Assembly: GCA_016187325.1 (NCBI GenBank) | Contig: JACPJY010000361.1 | Coordinates: 1 to 7,655, forward strand | Length of the DNA: 7,655 nucleotides | From: Rhodospirillales bacterium | Lineage (GTDB): Bacteria > Pseudomonadota > Alphaproteobacteria > Rhodospirillales > Casp-alpha2 | Reading direction: 5' to 3' | In this document: positions 1 through 5,741 of the stretch, one piece after another | How the letters are laid out: each line of letters opens with the position of its first letter | Position numbering within the stretch: position 1 is the stretch's first letter | Position numbers and translations under genes: made by a program | Notes under the pieces: generated by a model | The model's database searches: none | What the model was told of the DNA's origin: nothing | What the model saw: only the letters and a program-made list of their open reading frames with translations

Positions 1-1
1 C

Positions 2-1972
2 GATGCCGACGCCGACGAGGTCGGTCTGCAGCCCCGGCGTCACCAACAGCAGGGCCGCGAACCCGAGCACCAGCCGCTGCACCACCGGGATCGTCGCCAG
101 CAGGTGCCCGGTCAGCGCCGAGCCGAGCAGGATCACCCCGATCGAGCAGGTGATGAACGAGGACAGGAACTGCTCCCAGGTGAAGCCGTCGATGACGATC
201 AGCATCGACGGCGAATACACGAACACCAGCGGCACCAGGGCCTTGGCGTTGCCGAGCCGGAACGCGGTCATGCCGGTCTTGAACGGGTTGGCGCCGGCGA
301 TGGCGCCGGCAGCGTAGGCGGACGTGCACACCGGCGGCGTGATGTCGGCGAGGATGCCGTAGAACAGCACGAAGAAATGCGCCGCCAGCGGCGGGATGCC
401 GAGCTGCACCAGCACCGGCGCCGCGATCGAGGCGACGATGATGTAAAGCGCCGTGGTCGGGATGCCGGCGCTCAGCGCCACGCAGGCGACGGCGATGAAG
501 ATCAGCGAGAAGAACAGGGTCAGGTCGCTGAGCGAGAAGGTCGGAAACGGCAGCAGGCTCAGGAACGCGAGCACGCCGTCGGAGGTGGCGGCGGCGGCCT
601 GAGTGACCATGAACGAGATGCGGAACGGCGCGCCGGTGATGGTGACGACGCCGACGACGATGCCGACCGCCGCCGCGGCGGCGCCGACGGCGAGGGCGTA
701 CTTGGCGCCGAGCTGGAAGGCGTCGATCAGCTTCGGGATGGTCAGCCGGTTGCGGGGATTGATGAAGCCGACCACGATGCAGGCGGTGATGCCCCAGAAC
801 GCCGCCATGAACGGCGTGTAGCCCTGGACGATGATGGTGACCAGGGTGATCAGCGGGATCAGGTTCGGCCAGCCGTCACGGATCACCAGCCACAGCTTCG
901 GCATCTCGGCGGCCGGCGTGCCCTTGAGGCCGAGGCGCTTCGCCTCCAGGTGCACGATGGTGAAGACGCCGAGGAAATGCATGAACGCCGGCACGATGGC
1001 GGCGGTGATGACGGTGAGATAGCTGACCTCGAGGAACTCCATCATCACGAACGCCGCGGCGCCCATGATCGGCGGCGTGATCTGGCCGCCGGTCGAGGCG
1101 GCGGCCTCGACGGCGCCGGCGAAGTGGGCCGGATAGCCGGCCCGCTTCATCGCCGGGATGGTCAGCGAGCCGGTGGTGACCGTGTTGGCGATGGAGGAGC
1201 CGGAAATGGTGCCGAACATCGCCGACGACAGCACGCTGACCTTGGCCGGTCCGCCGGCATAACGGCCGGCGACGCACTGGGCGAGGTCGATGAAGAACTG
1301 GCCGAGGCCCATGCGGGTGGCGATGACGCCGAACAGCACGAAGTGGAAGACGAAGGTGGAGACCACCTTCACCGGGATGCCGTAGATGCCCTCGGTGGTC
1401 ATGTAGACGTGGCTGATGAATCCCGCCCAGGTGTTGCCGGGATGCACCAGCACCCCCGGCGCGTAGGGCCCGAAGATGCCGTAGAGGATGAAGATGCCGA
1501 CGATGATCGGAAGCACCGGCCCCATCGCCCGCCGCGCCGCCTCCAGCACGAGCGCGATCATCACGGTGCCGACCACCATGTCGGTGGCGTTGGGATTGCC
1601 GATGCGGAAGGTCATCGACTCCAGCGTCACCGGCAGGTAAAGGGAACAGAACACCGACGCCGCGAACAGCAGCCAGTCGTAGTAGGGCACGTTGCCGGGT
1701 CGCCACCACGCCGGATCGGGCGCCGCGTCGTTGACCTTCTTGGAGTAGCCGAAGACCAGGAAGATCAGCCCGAGCACGAAGCCGAGATGCACGCCCTTGT
1801 GCCAGTGCTCCGGCAGGATGCCGAACCCGGCAGTGTAGTAGTGGAACGAGGACAGCGCCACCAGCAGGGCGACGACCGCGAACCTGCTGGGCTGCACCAG
1901 CGCCCGGAAGTGCATTTCCGGATCGTACTCGTGCTCCAGCGCCGCGACCTTCTTAAGGTCAACCTTCGCCAT
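2..1972 (-). CDS. TRAP transporter permease, fused DctQ-DctM type (3' end beyond window)
   Basis: This is the inner-membrane component of a TRAP transporter, a secondary importer driven by an ion gradient and fed by a periplasmic receptor. 657 residues are visible from the ATG at 1972-1970, and the frame is open to the left edge, so the C-terminus is missing. A GGGGGA ribosome site lies 10 bases before the ATG. The cytoplasmic N-terminus is followed by hydrophobic segments at about residues 31-50, 60-76, 99-114, 130-146 and 151-170, matching the small-subunit-like part. The DctM-like part follows, with a strongly family-typical stretch at about 250-312: FGTISGSSIANTVTTGS, then IPAMKRAGY, then STGGQITPPIMGAAAFVM. 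Several further membrane spans come after it. Fused permeases of the TAXI class usually run from about 620 to over 800 residues, so the gene may end soon after the window. It lies downstream of the TAXI receptor gene on the same strand, the normal pairing. The family call is firm; the substrate is unknown. Confidence 0.93.
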   Translation of the reverse strand, partial: MAKVDLKKVAALEHEYDPEMHFRALVQPSRFAVVALLVALSSFHYYTAGFGILPEHWHKGVHLGFVLGLIFLVFGYSKKVNDAAPDPAWWRPGNVPYYDWLLFAASVFCSLYLPVTLESMTFRIGNPNATDMVVGTVMIALVLEAARRAMGPVLPIIVGIFILYGIFGPYAPGVLVHPGNTWAGFISHVYMTTEGIYGIPVKVVSTFVFHFVLFGVIATRMGLGQFFIDLAQCVAGRYAGGPAKVSVLSSAMFGTISGSSIANTVTTGSLTIPAMKRAGYPAHFAGAVEAAASTGGQITPPIMGAAAFVMMEFLEVSYLTVITAAIVPAFMHFLGVFTIVHLEAKRLGLKGTPAAEMPKLWLVIRDGWPNLIPLITLVTIIVQGYTPFMAAFWGITACIVVGFINPRNRLTIPKLIDAFQLGAKYALAVGAAAAAVGIVVGVVTITGAPFRISFMVTQAAAATSDGVLAFLSLLPFPTFSLSDLTLFFSLIFIAVACVALSAGIPTTALYIIVASIAAPVLVQLGIPPLAAHFFVLFYGILADITPPVCTSAYAAGAIAGANPFKTGMTAFRLGNAKALVPLVFVYSPSMLIVIDGFTWEQFLSSFITCSIGVILLGSALTGHLLATIPVVQRLVLGFAALLLVTPGLQTDLVGVGI

Positions 1973-2036
1973 CGGTGGATTGTCCCCCGTGATGCCGGCC
2001 GATGCGGGCGCGTCGTGCCCGCTGGCGCGGCAACGG

Positions 2037-2070
2037 CGGACCGGCAGCGCCGGGTAGCGTCGCCGGTCCG
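2037..2070 (-). other. intercistronic hairpin between TAXI receptor and TRAP permease genes
   Basis: Positions 2037-2045 (CGGACCGGC) and 2062-2070 (GCCGGTCCG) are perfect 9-bp inverted repeats with 16 bases between them. Inside, 2048-2050 can also pair with 2057-2059, leaving a six-base loop. The hairpin begins about 29 bases after the receptor stop codon and lies 65 bases before the permease start. No T-run follows in the minus-strand direction, so it does not look like a full intrinsic terminator. The inference is that it protects the receptor mRNA 3' end or attenuates transcription, giving more soluble receptor than membrane permease. In GC-rich DNA some chance pairing is expected, but nine perfect pairs in a short intergenic gap is notable. 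Confidence 0.5.
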
Positions 2071-2098
2071 AGACTGCTTCGTTTGTTTCCGATCCCGC

Positions 2099-3139
2099 CT
2101 ACTTGATGTCGGGAACCTGCATGCCCTTTTCCTTGTAGAACTTAGCAGCACCGGGGTGCATCGGGATGCCGACGGCGTCGAGCGCGCTGCTCAACTGCAC
2201 CACCTTGCCCTTGGCGTGGCCGTTGTCCAACAGCTTGCGGCTGTTCTTGTTCCACAACGCGGCCGTGATGTCGTAGATCAGCTTCTCGTTGGCATCGGCG
2301 GTTACCAGCCATTGCGCGCCGACGGTAAGCGTCTGCACGTCGGCGTCGATCCCCTTGTAGGTGTCCTTAGGAATGATGCCGTCGGCGTAGAACGGCGCCT
2401 TTTTCTTCACCGCGTCGCGCTCGGCCTTGCCGATCGGGAGAATCCGGCCGCCGACCGAGGTGGCGAGCTCGCTGATCGCCGCGTTCGGGTAGCCGGTGAC
2501 CGTGATCATCGCCTCGAGCTGGTTGTCGCGGATGCGGTCGATGGACTGCTGGCTGTTCAGGTACTCGGCCTTGTAGTCGACGTTCTCCTTCATGCCGTGG
2601 GCCTCCAGGATCAGCAACGCGCCGACCTTGGCGCCGGAGGCTTGCAGGCCGATGCTGATGCGCTTGCCCTTGAGGTCGGTGACCTTCTGGAACGGGCTAT
2701 TCTTGTGCACCACCACGTGGATGTGCTCGGGGAACAGGTTGGCCAGCATGCGCAGCTTCTTCAGCGGCGGCTTGCCCTCGAACACGCCGGTGCCGGTGTA
2801 GGCCCAGTAGGCGACGTCCGACTGCGAGAAGCCGGAGTCGACGGCGCCCGACTGGATCGAATTGACGTTGGCGACCGAGCCGTTGGACGACAGGGCAATG
2901 GCGACCAAGCCGGGGACGCCGCAGCTGCCGCCCTTGTCGCACGGGCGGGATCCCGGCGGGTTGCTGACGGCGTTGGCGAGGATGCCGGCCATCGGGAAGT
3001 AAGTGCCGCCGGCGGCGGCGCTGGCGATCTTGAAGAATTTCATTTCCTGGGCTTGCGCGCGCCCGACGTCGGACGGCCCGCCGATCACGGTGACCAGCGC
3101 CAACGCGATGCCCGCCGCGAATGTCTTGGAAAATCGCAT
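2099..3139 (-). CDS. TAXI family TRAP transporter solute-binding receptor
   Basis: This periplasmic receptor binds the substrate and hands it to the TRAP permease encoded downstream. It is 346 residues, within the usual range of the family (about 310-350). Residues 1-31 form a Sec signal peptide: MRFSK, a hydrophobic core at about 7-21, then a likely cleavage after AQA-Q before EMKFFKIAS. The mature start IASAAAGGTYFPMAGILANAVS is the TAXI signature. Other family blocks are SVANVNSIQSGAVDSGFSQS with DVAYWAYTG at 88-115, and SPFQKVTDLKGKRISIGLQASG at about 148-169. C67 and C73 flank a short loop (CDKGGSC) in the region after the first strand, so a disulfide is possible in the periplasm. A GGGAGG ribosome site (complement of CCTCCC at 3149-3154) supports the ATG at 3139. 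It is the first gene of the minus-strand operon and diverges from the aminotransferase gene. TAXI receptors have been linked to glutamate, 2-oxo acids and other organic acids, but the ligand here cannot be read out. Confidence 0.95.
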   Translation of the reverse strand: MRFSKTFAAGIALALVTVIGGPSDVGRAQAQEMKFFKIASAAAGGTYFPMAGILANAVSNPPGSRPCDKGGSCGVPGLVAIALSSNGSVANVNSIQSGAVDSGFSQSDVAYWAYTGTGVFEGKPPLKKLRMLANLFPEHIHVVVHKNSPFQKVTDLKGKRISIGLQASGAKVGALLILEAHGMKENVDYKAEYLNSQQSIDRIRDNQLEAMITVTGYPNAAISELATSVGGRILPIGKAERDAVKKKAPFYADGIIPKDTYKGIDADVQTLTVGAQWLVTADANEKLIYDITAALWNKNSRKLLDNGHAKGKVVQLSSALDAVGIPMHPGAAKFYKEKGMQVPDIK

Positions 3140-3236
3140 GGAATGTTTCCTCCCTGTTTATGCGACCGCCGGAGCGGCCCCCTTTTTTCCGGCCGGAACG
3201 GCGTCTCCGATCGCGGCCGTCGACCGGTCGTAGGGT

Positions 3237-3265
3237 ATTGTATACATTGGCAATGGGGCGGCGAA
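3237..3265 (-). promoter_or_regulatory. candidate sigma70-like promoter for TRAP operon
   Basis: Read on the minus strand, TACAAT (plus positions 3237-3242) matches the -10 consensus at five of six bases. Seventeen bases upstream is TTCGCC (plus 3260-3265), a weak -35 with three matches. Transcription would begin near 3230, giving a leader of about 90 bases before the receptor ATG at 3139. The -10 element lies inside the palindrome centred at 3242/3243. The call is from consensus matching by eye only. Confidence 0.3.
3239..3246. promoter_or_regulatory. TGTATACA palindrome, candidate operator
   Basis: TGTATACA is a perfect 8-bp palindrome. It extends to ATTGTATACATT (3237-3248) with ten of twelve positions symmetric. 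GTATAC-centred AT-rich sites with GT and AC half-sites resemble operators of some GntR-type regulators that often control TRAP transporters and amino acid catabolism; this is an analogy, not an identification. It overlaps the candidate -10 of the TRAP operon and abuts TTGGCA (3247-3252), a candidate -35 for the plus-strand genes, so one bound protein could control both directions. No regulator gene is present in the window. Confidence 0.4.
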
Positions 3266-3274
3266 ACCAAATTT
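3247..3274 (+). promoter_or_regulatory. candidate promoter for aminotransferase/oxidoreductase pair
   Basis: TTGGCA at 3247-3252 matches the -35 consensus at five of six bases. The best -10 at proper spacing is the AT-rich AAATTT (3269-3274), which matches poorly. Transcription would start around 3280, leaving a leader of about 35 bases before the GTG at 3317. Weak -10 elements are common in alphaproteobacteria, so the call is possible but soft. Confidence 0.22.
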
Positions 3275-3304
3275 CGGTCGCCGCCGGGAGTCCTGGCAGC
3301 CAAC

Positions 3305-3308
3305 GGAG
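3305..3308 (+). promoter_or_regulatory. ribosome binding site that fixes the GTG start
   Basis: GGAG at 3305-3308 lies eight bases before the in-frame GTG at 3317. The next in-frame ATG (3335) has no ribosome site at the right distance, and the frame stays open for kilobases upstream across the antisense of the TRAP genes, so this site is what decides the true start. Confidence 0.7.
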
Positions 3309-3316
3309 ATCGTGCG

Positions 3317-4240
3317 GTGAGCGACGTCAAATACATGAGCCTCGACGGCAAGGTGGTGCCCGCCGCCGACGCCCGCATCCACATCCTGTCACCAGCGGTC
3401 AAGTACGCCACCAACGTGTTCGAAGGCATCCGCGGCTACTGGAACCAAGCCCGGAACGAGATGTTCCTATTCCGCCTTACCGAACACCTGGAGCGGATGC
3501 GGTTCTCCATGAAGGTGATGCGGTTCGCCGAGAGATTCACCGTCGAGCGCATGCGCGACGCCATCCTCGAGCTGATTCGCGCCAACGGCACGCGCGAGGA
3601 TACCTATGTCCGGCTGTACGCCTTCGTCGACGAGCCCGACGGCGAAATGACGGCCACCGGGCCGGTGCGCATGGCCATCGCGGCGACTCCGCGCGGCGGC
3701 CGCGGTCGGGGCAACAAGGGTGCCCACTGCGCCGTCAGCTCGTGGGCCAGGATCGCCGACCACTCGCTGCCGCCGCGCATCAAATGCGTCGCCAACTACA
3801 ACAACAGCCGGCTGGCTTGGATGCAGGCCAAGGCCGACGGCTACGACAACGTCATCCTGCTAACCGCGGCCGGCAAGGTGTCGGAAGGCCCCGGGGCGTG
3901 CGTGGTTCTGGTCCGCGACGGCGTGCCGATCACCCCGTCGCTGACCAGCGACATTCTGGAAAGCGTCACCCGCCGCACCCTGATCGAGATCTTTCCGGAG
4001 ACTTTCGACCGCGCCGTGGTCGAGCGCGACGTCGGCCGCAGCGAGCTCTACGCCGCCGAAGAGGCGTTCTTCTGCGGCACCGGCCACGAGATCCTGCCGA
4101 TCTTCAGCATCGACCGCCATCCGGTCGGCAGCGGCGAATTGGGGCACCTGACCATGGCGGTGCAGAAACGCTATTTCTCCCTGGTGCGCGGCGAATCCGA
4201 CGATCACGCGGAATGGCGAACGCCGGTCTATGGCGGCTGA
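3317..4240 (+). CDS. branched-chain-type aminotransferase (fold-type IV, PLP-dependent)
   Basis: It likely transfers an amino group between a (branched-chain) L-amino acid and 2-oxoglutarate or another 2-oxo acid, in the cytoplasm. The protein is 307 residues from the GTG start, matching IlvE-type enzymes (about 300-310). Compared by eye with E. coli IlvE, the BCAT landmarks are: VFEGIRGY at 34-41 (substrate pocket F35, G37, R39), TYVRLYAFV at 96-104, VSSWAR at 140-145, catalytic lysine K156 in RIKCVANY, Y161, E190 (pyridine nitrogen contact) in VSEGPGA, TSDILESVTRR at 210-220, and GTGHEI at 254-259. Motifs typical of D-amino acid transaminase are not seen. The class signature normally has Asn after the glycine block, but here it reads EGPGACVVLV, with Cys in that place. 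That suggests a divergent subfamily, so I withhold a gene symbol. The stop overlaps the next gene by 11 bp, indicating one transcript. The gene diverges from the TRAP operon. Substrate preference remains inferred. Confidence 0.9.
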   Translation: MSDVKYMSLDGKVVPAADARIHILSPAVKYATNVFEGIRGYWNQARNEMFLFRLTEHLERMRFSMKVMRFAERFTVERMRDAILELIRANGTREDTYVRLYAFVDEPDGEMTATGPVRMAIAATPRGGRGRGNKGAHCAVSSWARIADHSLPPRIKCVANYNNSRLAWMQAKADGYDNVILLTAAGKVSEGPGACVVLVRDGVPITPSLTSDILESVTRRTLIEIFPETFDRAVVERDVGRSELYAAEEAFFCGTGHEILPIFSIDRHPVGSGELGHLTMAVQKRYFSLVRGESDDHAEWRTPVYGG

Positions 4241-5507
4241 TGCGATGACCGATCGTCCGGCGGGCTCTCGCGCCCACAACGTCACCGTCGTCGGCGCTGG
4301 CATCGTCGGCGTCAGTTGCGCGCTCAATCTGATCCGGCAGGGCCACGCGGTGACGGTGGTCGACCGGCTGCCGCCGGGCGAGGGCTGCTCGAAGGGCAAC
4401 GCCGGCATGTTCTCCAGCGATTCGTTCGTGCCGCTGTCGCTGCCGGGCGGCATCTGGCGGGTGCCGGGGTGGATTTTGGACCCACTCGGGCCGCTCGCCA
4501 TCCGTTGGCGGCACCTGCCGCGGCTGTTGCCGTTCCTGATCCGCTTCGCGGCCGCCGGCCGGCCGCGGCGGGTGGCGGCGATCGCCGACGCGCTGGCGCC
4601 GCTGCTGGCGGCGTCGCCCGAGCAGCACCTCAAGCTCGCCCGTGGCACCGCCGCCGAACGACTGATCCGGCGCCGCGGCGCCCTGTACGTCTATGAAAGC
4701 GAGAAGTCGATGGCTGTCGACGAGCCGGCGTGGCGGATTCGGCGCGACCGCGGCACCAGGCCGCAGCCACTGACCGCCGCCGAAATTCGCGAGCGCGAGC
4801 CGGCGCTGGCGCCGATCTATCCGTGCGGATACTTCCTCTCCGATCTCGGCCACGCCGCCGAGCCGATGCGCCTGGTCAAGGCGCTGGCCGACGCCTTCCT
4901 CGCTGCCGGCGGCCGCGTCCTGCAGCGCGAGGTGCGCGATCTCGAGGTCGGCACCGACGCGGTCTCGCGCTTGATCACCGACGCCGGCTCCCTCGACGTC
5001 GACGTCCTGGTCATCGCCGCCGGCGCCTGGTCGGGCAAGCTGGCGGCGCGCCTCGGCCACCGCGTGCCGATCGAGGGTGAGCGCGGCTATCACGTCACCA
5101 TCGCCAACCCGGGAATCAGCCTCAGCGTGCCGGTGTTCACCTCCGACTACATGGTGATCGCGACGCCGATGGATGTTGGCATTCGCGTCGCCGGCACCGC
5201 CGAGTACGGCGGCTTGGCGGCGGAGCCCAACCCTGGCCGCTGGCGGGTGCTGGTCCGGCACGCGAAAAGGATGCTGCCGGCCATCGACACCTCGACCGTC
5301 AGCGAATGGTCAAACCTACGGCCGACGCTGCCCGACAGCCTGCCGGTGATCGGCCGCGCGCCGAATTTCTCGAACGTGATCTTCGCGTTCGGCCACCAGC
5401 ACGTCGGCCTGACCGCCGGCCCAAAGACCGGCGAGATCATCGCCGACCTAGTCGCCGGGCGGACGCCCAACATCGACCTCCGGCCGTTCCGCGTCGACCG
5501 CTTCTAA
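4230..5507 (+). CDS. FAD-dependent oxidoreductase, DAO family (D-amino acid dehydrogenase-like)
   Basis: It probably oxidises a D-amino acid, or a related amine such as a cyclic or N-methylated amino acid, to the 2-oxo or imino product with FAD. Electrons then pass to the respiratory chain (DadA type) or to oxygen. At 425 residues the length fits DadA-like enzymes. VTVVGAGIVGVSCALNL at 18-34 is the GxGxxG dinucleotide-binding fold, and D45 in VTVVDR fits the ribose-binding acidic residue. VIAAGAWSG (261-269) is the second FAD contact. The C-terminal block LRPTLPDSLPVIG (363-375) with GHQHVGLTAGPKTGEIIADL (388-407) is characteristic of the family. No signal peptide or strong membrane span is visible, though about 96-108 is moderately hydrophobic. 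The ATG at 4230 overlaps the aminotransferase end by 11 bp. An in-frame ATG at 4245 is the alternative, and neither has a good ribosome site, which fits translational coupling. D-hydroxyproline dehydrogenase or a sarcosine oxidase relative are alternative functions. Confidence 0.88.
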   Translation: MAADAMTDRPAGSRAHNVTVVGAGIVGVSCALNLIRQGHAVTVVDRLPPGEGCSKGNAGMFSSDSFVPLSLPGGIWRVPGWILDPLGPLAIRWRHLPRLLPFLIRFAAAGRPRRVAAIADALAPLLAASPEQHLKLARGTAAERLIRRRGALYVYESEKSMAVDEPAWRIRRDRGTRPQPLTAAEIREREPALAPIYPCGYFLSDLGHAAEPMRLVKALADAFLAAGGRVLQREVRDLEVGTDAVSRLITDAGSLDVDVLVIAAGAWSGKLAARLGHRVPIEGERGYHVTIANPGISLSVPVFTSDYMVIATPMDVGIRVAGTAEYGGLAAEPNPGRWRVLVRHAKRMLPAIDTSTVSEWSNLRPTLPDSLPVIGRAPNFSNVIFAFGHQHVGLTAGPKTGEIIADLVAGRTPNIDLRPFRVDRF

Positions 5508-5508
5508 G

Positions 5509-5523
5509 CCGGCGGCACGCCGG
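5509..5523 (+). other. small hairpin just after the oxidoreductase stop
   Basis: CCGGCG (5509-5514) and CGCCGG (5518-5523) form a perfect 6-bp stem with a GCA loop, starting two bases after the TAA. No T-run follows, so it is at most a weak terminator or an mRNA 3'-end stabiliser closing the aminotransferase/oxidoreductase transcript. Confidence 0.35.
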
Positions 5524-5634
5524 ATATGGACCTTTCCGCGCAAATCGGTAAATTGACGGTACATCGCGGGCGCTGGCGGGCCTTCCGACGGCGTCCGACG
5601 GGATACGTGACTTGGCGTTGCTTGCCTTAGTCTT

Positions 5635-5654
5635 GCCTCATGTCGGACATAGGC
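5635..5654. promoter_or_regulatory. inverted repeat in the putative promoter spacer
   Basis: GCCT-c-ATGTC (5635-5644) and GACAT-AGGC (5646-5654) are complementary over nine pairs with a single bulged C at 5639 and one central G. As RNA the tip would have to open to a three-base loop. As DNA it looks like an operator half-site pair. Its position between the candidate -35 and -10 suggests a repressor site, but this is inference. Confidence 0.3.
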
Positions 5655-5728
5655 TATCAACGGTGCGCGTGCCTCGCGGCCGCGAATTTTCGCCCCACCG
5701 GGCCTCCAGGAAATTGGCGGCCTTCCGT

Positions 5729-5733
5729 GGAAG
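5729..5733 (+). promoter_or_regulatory. ribosome binding site choosing the ATG at 5742
   Basis: GGAAG at 5729-5733 lies eight bases before the ATG at 5742. The upstream in-frame ATG (5640) has no such site. The first codons after 5742 are A-rich (Met-Lys-Thr-Lys-Lys), which favours initiation here. Confidence 0.6.
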
Positions 5734-5741
5734 TCTATGAA

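Larger units (their letters stand above)
3140..3316. promoter_or_regulatory. divergent intergenic control region
   Basis: This 177-bp gap must carry the promoters of both the minus-strand TRAP operon and the plus-strand aminotransferase/oxidoreductase pair. It is less GC-rich than the genes around 3231-3275. It contains three perfect palindromes: TTCCGGCCGGAA at 3187-3198, CGACCGGTCG at 3221-3230 and TGTATACA at 3239-3246. The first two are G/C-rich and could arise by chance or fold in the TRAP leader RNA. The third is AT-rich and sits where promoter elements are expected. No open frame with its own ribosome site is seen inside. Confidence 0.75.
5524..5741 (+). promoter_or_regulatory. upstream region of the PotD-like receptor gene
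   Basis: This noncoding gap precedes the solute-binding protein gene. It holds a candidate promoter, TTGCCT (5633-5638) with 16 bases to TATCAA (5655-5660), each element four of six to consensus. A dyad fills the spacer between them. Further upstream, CGGTA occurs at 5546-5550 and again at 5557-5561, eleven bases (one helical turn) apart, a spacing sometimes used by tandem-binding regulators. An in-frame ATG at 5640 would extend the gene by 34 residues but lacks a ribosome site and falls inside the candidate promoter. Confidence 0.35.

Noticed and set aside
876..1709. A 277-codon minus-strand open frame
   Set aside because: It lies on the same strand as the TRAP permease but in another frame. 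Its product is an Arg/His-rich low-complexity translation, while the permease frame gives a textbook DctM sequence.
3183..3198. Run of six T followed by a G/C-rich palindrome, resembling part of a terminator
   Set aside because: On the plus strand the T-run comes before the palindrome, so the order is wrong. On the minus strand it reads as an A-run inside the TRAP leader. No gene ends here.
104..4240. A plus-strand frame open for 1378 codons, antisense to both TRAP genes and running into the aminotransferase
   Set aside because: The part before 3317 is rich in Arg, Asp, His and Gly with no recognisable domain, as expected from the reverse strand of GC-rich coding DNA. Only the last 307 codons encode a real enzyme, which has its own ribosome site.
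4316..4696. Small plus-strand open frame inside the FAD enzyme gene
   Set aside because: It is an alternate-frame shadow with Arg/Ala/Gly-rich composition and no domain.
4104..5261. A 385-codon minus-strand open frame opposite the FAD enzyme
   Set aside because: Its composition is Arg, Ala, Gly and Asp-rich without domain features. The plus strand encodes a clear DAO-family protein with FAD motifs.
5584..5601. Short tandem repeat: TCCGACGG occurs twice, ten bases apart
   Set aside because: Only two copies of a GC-rich octamer in a GC-rich region, easily due to chance. It is not enough for a repeat or CRISPR call.
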